Assembly: GCA_023512835.1 (NCBI GenBank)
Contig: CM042090.1
Coordinates: 4,433,826 to 4,497,825 of the forward strand
Direction: 5' to 3'
Source of the DNA: Taxillus chinensis
Lineage: Eukaryota; Streptophyta; Magnoliopsida; Santalales; Loranthaceae
Length of the DNA: 64,000 nucleotides
The position numbers and the translations under genes are program-made. Under the pieces are notes generated by a model. That model was not told the origin of the DNA, did no database searches, and worked only from the letters and a program-made list of their open reading frames with translations. Shown here piece by piece: positions 60,464 through 64,000 of the stretch (within the stretch, counting starts at the first letter, position 1; every line of letters begins with the position of its first letter).

Positions 60464-63400
60464 CGTCACGACGCCCAAGTCCGGTAAATCATTTTCCCCG
60501 GGGTTTTGAAGTGTCGGCCGTGCCCTAATGATCCCAAACCGAAAAAGATCGCTAAAATCCCAAACAACATGTTTTCCGCTTTTATTTTACTTTCCCGCCC
60601 ACTTCTCATCCACTTGTCACCATTTTATCGGATTTAAAATAAATAAAAGTATAATAATAAAAAACAAAATACAAAATAAAAAAATAAAAACACCTCTATC
60701 TCTCTCTCTCACGCGCAACCTTATCACCTTCACCTACCCTCCCCGTCCGTTTCTCTCCCCTCTCCTTCCTCGTTCATCTTCTTCGCCAAAGCCGTGCCCG
60801 AGCCGTCGTGATCCCGGAGGACAACCCCGCGTCAGCCAAACCACCTCGCCGAGGACCACCAAAGTGACGACCAGCTCCACGCCAGTCCCTCACCTCCAAA
60901 AACCCAATCCTCACAACCCAACCATGGTTCACCTACGGGTCGCTCCTTCCCCTCTCTCTACTCTTAACCCTCACCCAAATAGCCATAACCCATGGCCGAT
61001 TCAATGGCGCTCCTTTTAAAACCCTAATCGCCGCGCTATAAACCGCTTCTTCTTCCTCTCTTTCCTCCGTCGGTCGAAAGGAAAAAACGCAATCTTCTTC
61101 CCTCTTCAGTCTTTTCCCCGAAGAAATCGAACCACACCTTTCTCTCTCCCCGAAATCCAAAGCTCGCCACCCTCCCCGGAAACAAAGTCGATTCCCATCG
61201 TCTCCTTCGCTTCTTCGTCTTCCCATATCCTCTCGCCCAGCCCCAAAAGAGATTTCCGATCTTCACAACCATGTGCCCATCTCTCGTTTCCTCCTCCCCG
61301 AAAAATCCAAACCTCTCCCGGCCCTCTTTGGCGCACACCAAACCCGTAAGGATCCGGATATGTATAAGGATAACTTATAATCTATATTTGATGTTAAGAG
61401 TTATTTCGGGAATGTGGTCATTAATACAATCGTTTTAACTATATTTGGGCCTAATTTGAGGTAAAGAAGCCTTCAGGTTATTTATAATTTTCGGGGAGTT
61501 AAATCGAGGGTTAATAAACGAAATTAAAATTTAGGAGGGTTTTTTGGAAATTATTAAAGAGGAGGACGACTTTAATTTAAAATAGGTTTTGGGGTTTTAT
61601 TATTTATTATAACTTTGTTTTGAGAAAACCCTAGTCACGGAGAGAGTTCTTAGCTTGTTCTTTACGTTTTTCATCGTTCTTCGCCGATTCTAGTATCGGT
61701 TTGCGAGTTTAATCCCTTCGAAGGCAAAAGGTAGCGATTCTTGATTCCTCATTATTCTATCAAGACGAATATAAATGTTAAAATATATATATATATACAT
61801 AAACGTTGTGATATTTACGTATTTATATAAATATATTCATTTACGTATATACATACGTTTAGCGATTGTCATAAAGGCGGCGGATCTCACCGTCAATCCT
61901 TGGACGAGCTATCGGACATGTTATCCCTTTTATCATATTGGAATTAGGCTATTATAAATTTTTACTCGCATCGTGCCAATCGCCCTAGTTTCTTCTCACA
62001 AGGAAGAACAACACATCAGTTATCGAATATTGAAACGTTAGATTTCTCCACGACAGTGGGTGGCGCTCCTATACGCTCCTCGCCTACAATCCGTTTGATC
62101 CAACGCAACACAAGGGTTTTGTTTTATTTTATTTAATTTTCTCTTTAATAAAAAAAGGGGCATCTTTACAGCGTGGTTTCGGGTGCTGAAAGAAAAGGGG
62201 CATTTTTTTTAAGTGTCGATTTTTTAAAAGTGGGGCTTAATTGATTAAGGAAATTAAGTCGTGGTGTCAATACAAGTATATGAGGGTAATAAATTCAGCA
62301 TTAAACTGCATTATTACGGTCGCGTAATGGTATTATATATGTGGTTTGATAATTATCAAGATATATACATAAATTTAATTTAATTTAATTTAGTAAGAAA
62401 AATAACATGTTCCTTGATACTATTCCAATAAAGAGTGTCAAAACAAGAATTATGATATTATTAGTTTAATAATGAAAATAATGCTTGGGTTTTGATATTA
62501 TAGTTTAATAAGGGTAAGATACTGAAGCTTCGATATTATTAATTTATCATCTAAAATATCGGCTTGAGGTTCGACATTAATACTTTGATATTAGAAATAA
62601 GCTGTGTCGATATTTGTATCGACACTGGAATTATTATTTTCGTATTTCAATGTTGGAAATTTGGCATTTAAATGTTACTAGTACGTAGCTTAATATTACT
62701 TAATTGATATTTAAGGTTTTGGATGTTCGATGAATATTTATATACGTATGTATATCTATATATATTATTCATGTGTTACGGATTTCGATCTAAATTAAAT
62801 ATTTTGAAGGTCAAGTAGGTATTGAATTTGACCGTTGGAATATTCTATTTATCAAGTTATATGTGGAATTAGTGGGCGAGTTGGTCAAGCTAACCGCAGG
62901 TCCCACATGCATCGGGTAAGAGGCCACAGTCCCTTATGGCCGAGTTAACCGAGGACCCATATGTGGTCGGGTGTCATTGTGACACCACAGTCCCACATAT
63001 GGGCTATCTCGTAGTGATCGGGATTCTTGGAGTTAGTAGCCGGATCCCGCGAACGGTCGATTGCCTAGAACTCACGGGATTTAAAATGTAAATGGGCGTG
63101 ATGTTATATTTGTGATTTAATGTGAGCTATTATGATAATGTAACACTACATCGGCACAAGCATACACCCATCATGTAAATTTAGATTTCATGTTATAAGA
63201 TGGTGAGGAGATTTAAGATCACCTAATGTGGGCAATTATAGTTCACCCCTACTTTGTGCCGACATGTTTTGTATCGACTCATTCGCTGTAGGCCGGTCCA
63301 AAGCTATTTTTTTTGTTTTAAATTTTGTAATAACTTGGTTTATGGATTTTGTAAAACATGATTGATTTTATTATTTAAATATCCCACGAGGGTCCGTGGA

Positions 63401-63630
63401 AGTCAGACAAGAATTATAGCATGACTCGTTATTAATAAATTATTTTCCTTAACTTCACAAGATGTGGGAATGTACAGGAATACCCCCGATGTATGAATGT
63501 ACAGTTTATCTCTGACAACACCCGACGGTAATTCATATCGTTGCTAGTCACCAACCCCCTCTCACTTCTCTCTGGCAATGGGGAAGTCACACTCTTAGTT
63601 CCCGGTCCTTCCGGATTTGGGGGCGTGACA
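60464..63630 (+). repeat. Long chromovirus-type LTR (Tekay/Del-like), 3' end at 63630
   Basis: The right end GATTTGGGGGCGTGACA is shared with the ends at 17322 (+) and 44594 (-), as are GGAATGTACAGGAATACC-type, GCTAGTCACCAACCCC and GGGGAAGTCA blocks. A CT-rich stretch (60690-61330) of leader-like character lies in the first third. The left boundary near GTCACGACGCCCAAGTCC (60466) is inferred from the terminal TG/CA style, so the length of about 3.2 kb is approximate. Confidence 0.65.
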
Positions 63631-63632
63631 AG

Positions 63633-63648
63633 TCGGTATCGTAGGCTG
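63633..63648 (+). other. Degraded tRNA-iMet primer-binding site
   Basis: TCGGTATCGTAGGCTG lies two bases after the LTR end and resembles TTGGTATCAGAGCCTG. It shows that the element's internal region continues rightwards out of the window. Confidence 0.6.
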
Positions 63649-64000
63649 CTCGATTTAGTGGACCCCTAGCATAGTAGGGTGATTGGATCAAAACTTTGAG
63701 CTTGGGAGACATTGGTGGAGGGCGCCTTGATCAACGCATCTCCCCCACGGTGTCCTCGTTACCTTAGCTGCTATGATCATCTTAGGATGATCGAGACGTG
63801 GTTCATACACATGACATGACATCGCTTTTGTACATTTAGGCACTAGAATTGGTTACGCCGTGATAATTGATTATGTTTAACTTTATACCGAAATTTCTTG
63901 AAATTGCTTGGAATGATTCACAGAATGTTTTGTTAATGACTTACATTATTTTTGGACTCGACCAGATTGTTGAAATGATTCAAGTACAATATGCTATAGT
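63649..64000 (+). mobile_element. Leader region of the chromovirus-type element, cut by the window end
   Basis: Sequence between the primer site and gag of the element whose LTR ends at 63630. No gag frame is visible before the window ends. Confidence 0.45.

Noticed and set aside
60528..61341. Open frames of 97-163 aa on both strands in the CT-rich part of the long LTR
   Set aside because: They have Pro/Ser- or Arg/Glu-rich low-complexity text, lie inside an LTR and carry no recognisable domain.

Overview
The window is nuclear DNA of a flowering plant, most likely a eudicot. It has spliced genes with GT..AG introns, a SIAMESE-related CDK inhibitor, a plant RTM2-type small-heat-shock-like membrane protein, and several lineages of plant LTR retrotransposons (Ogre/Tat, Athila and chromovirus-like Ty3/gypsy). 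I cannot name the species from the sequence.

Four ordinary genes can be supported. (1) An intronless SMR-type cyclin-dependent kinase inhibitor lies at 1407-1766 (+). (2) A two-exon RTM2-like protein, an alpha-crystallin domain with a C-terminal membrane anchor, lies at 18987-19712 (+). (3) A long NT-C2 plus coiled-coil protein lies at 21834-27730 (+); its reading frame is broken at about 26510 and its C-terminal half looks internally deleted. (4) A seven-exon C3HC4 RING-finger E3 ligase lies at 29130-36170 (-) and splices in frame to 864 codons. Genes 2 to 4 form a gene island at 18.9-36.9 kb. Genes 3 and 4 are convergent, with about 1.4 kb of AT-rich sequence between them.

The flanks are transposon-derived. 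At 3439-5925 there is a complete but gag-only LTR element with a 5-bp target duplication, and its 5' LTR was later hit by a TAA-flanked MITE. From 6.6 to 12.9 kb there is a minus-strand Ogre/Tat-type element: an LTR, a 3' tandem-repeat block and a decayed RNase H/integrase. A GACTCTTCGA-like simple repeat region and a hAT transposase BED-finger remnant follow. At about 15.1-17.3 kb lies an LTR with internal minisatellites.

Right of the gene island, 38.1-45.3 kb is a nest. An Ogre-type element carrying only its accessory ORF1 was hit by a complete CACTA transposon (40117-43732, AAC target duplication). That CACTA carries the C-terminus of a Ulp1-like protease and a captured fragment of a cytosolic ribosomal protein uS8 (RPS15a) gene. 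A tRNA-like sequence and an unassigned region with degenerate repeats follow. A heavily mutated minus-strand Athila-like element fills 50.5-59.5 kb. At the right edge a long chromovirus-type LTR ends at 63630, followed by a primer-binding site, so that element continues out of the window.

The most interesting observations are the gene-capturing CACTA, the ORF1-only Ogre derivative, the (CT)n/(GA)n/G20 structure just upstream of the NT-C2 gene start, and the frameshift and internal deletion in that gene. I found no convincing wholly new system.
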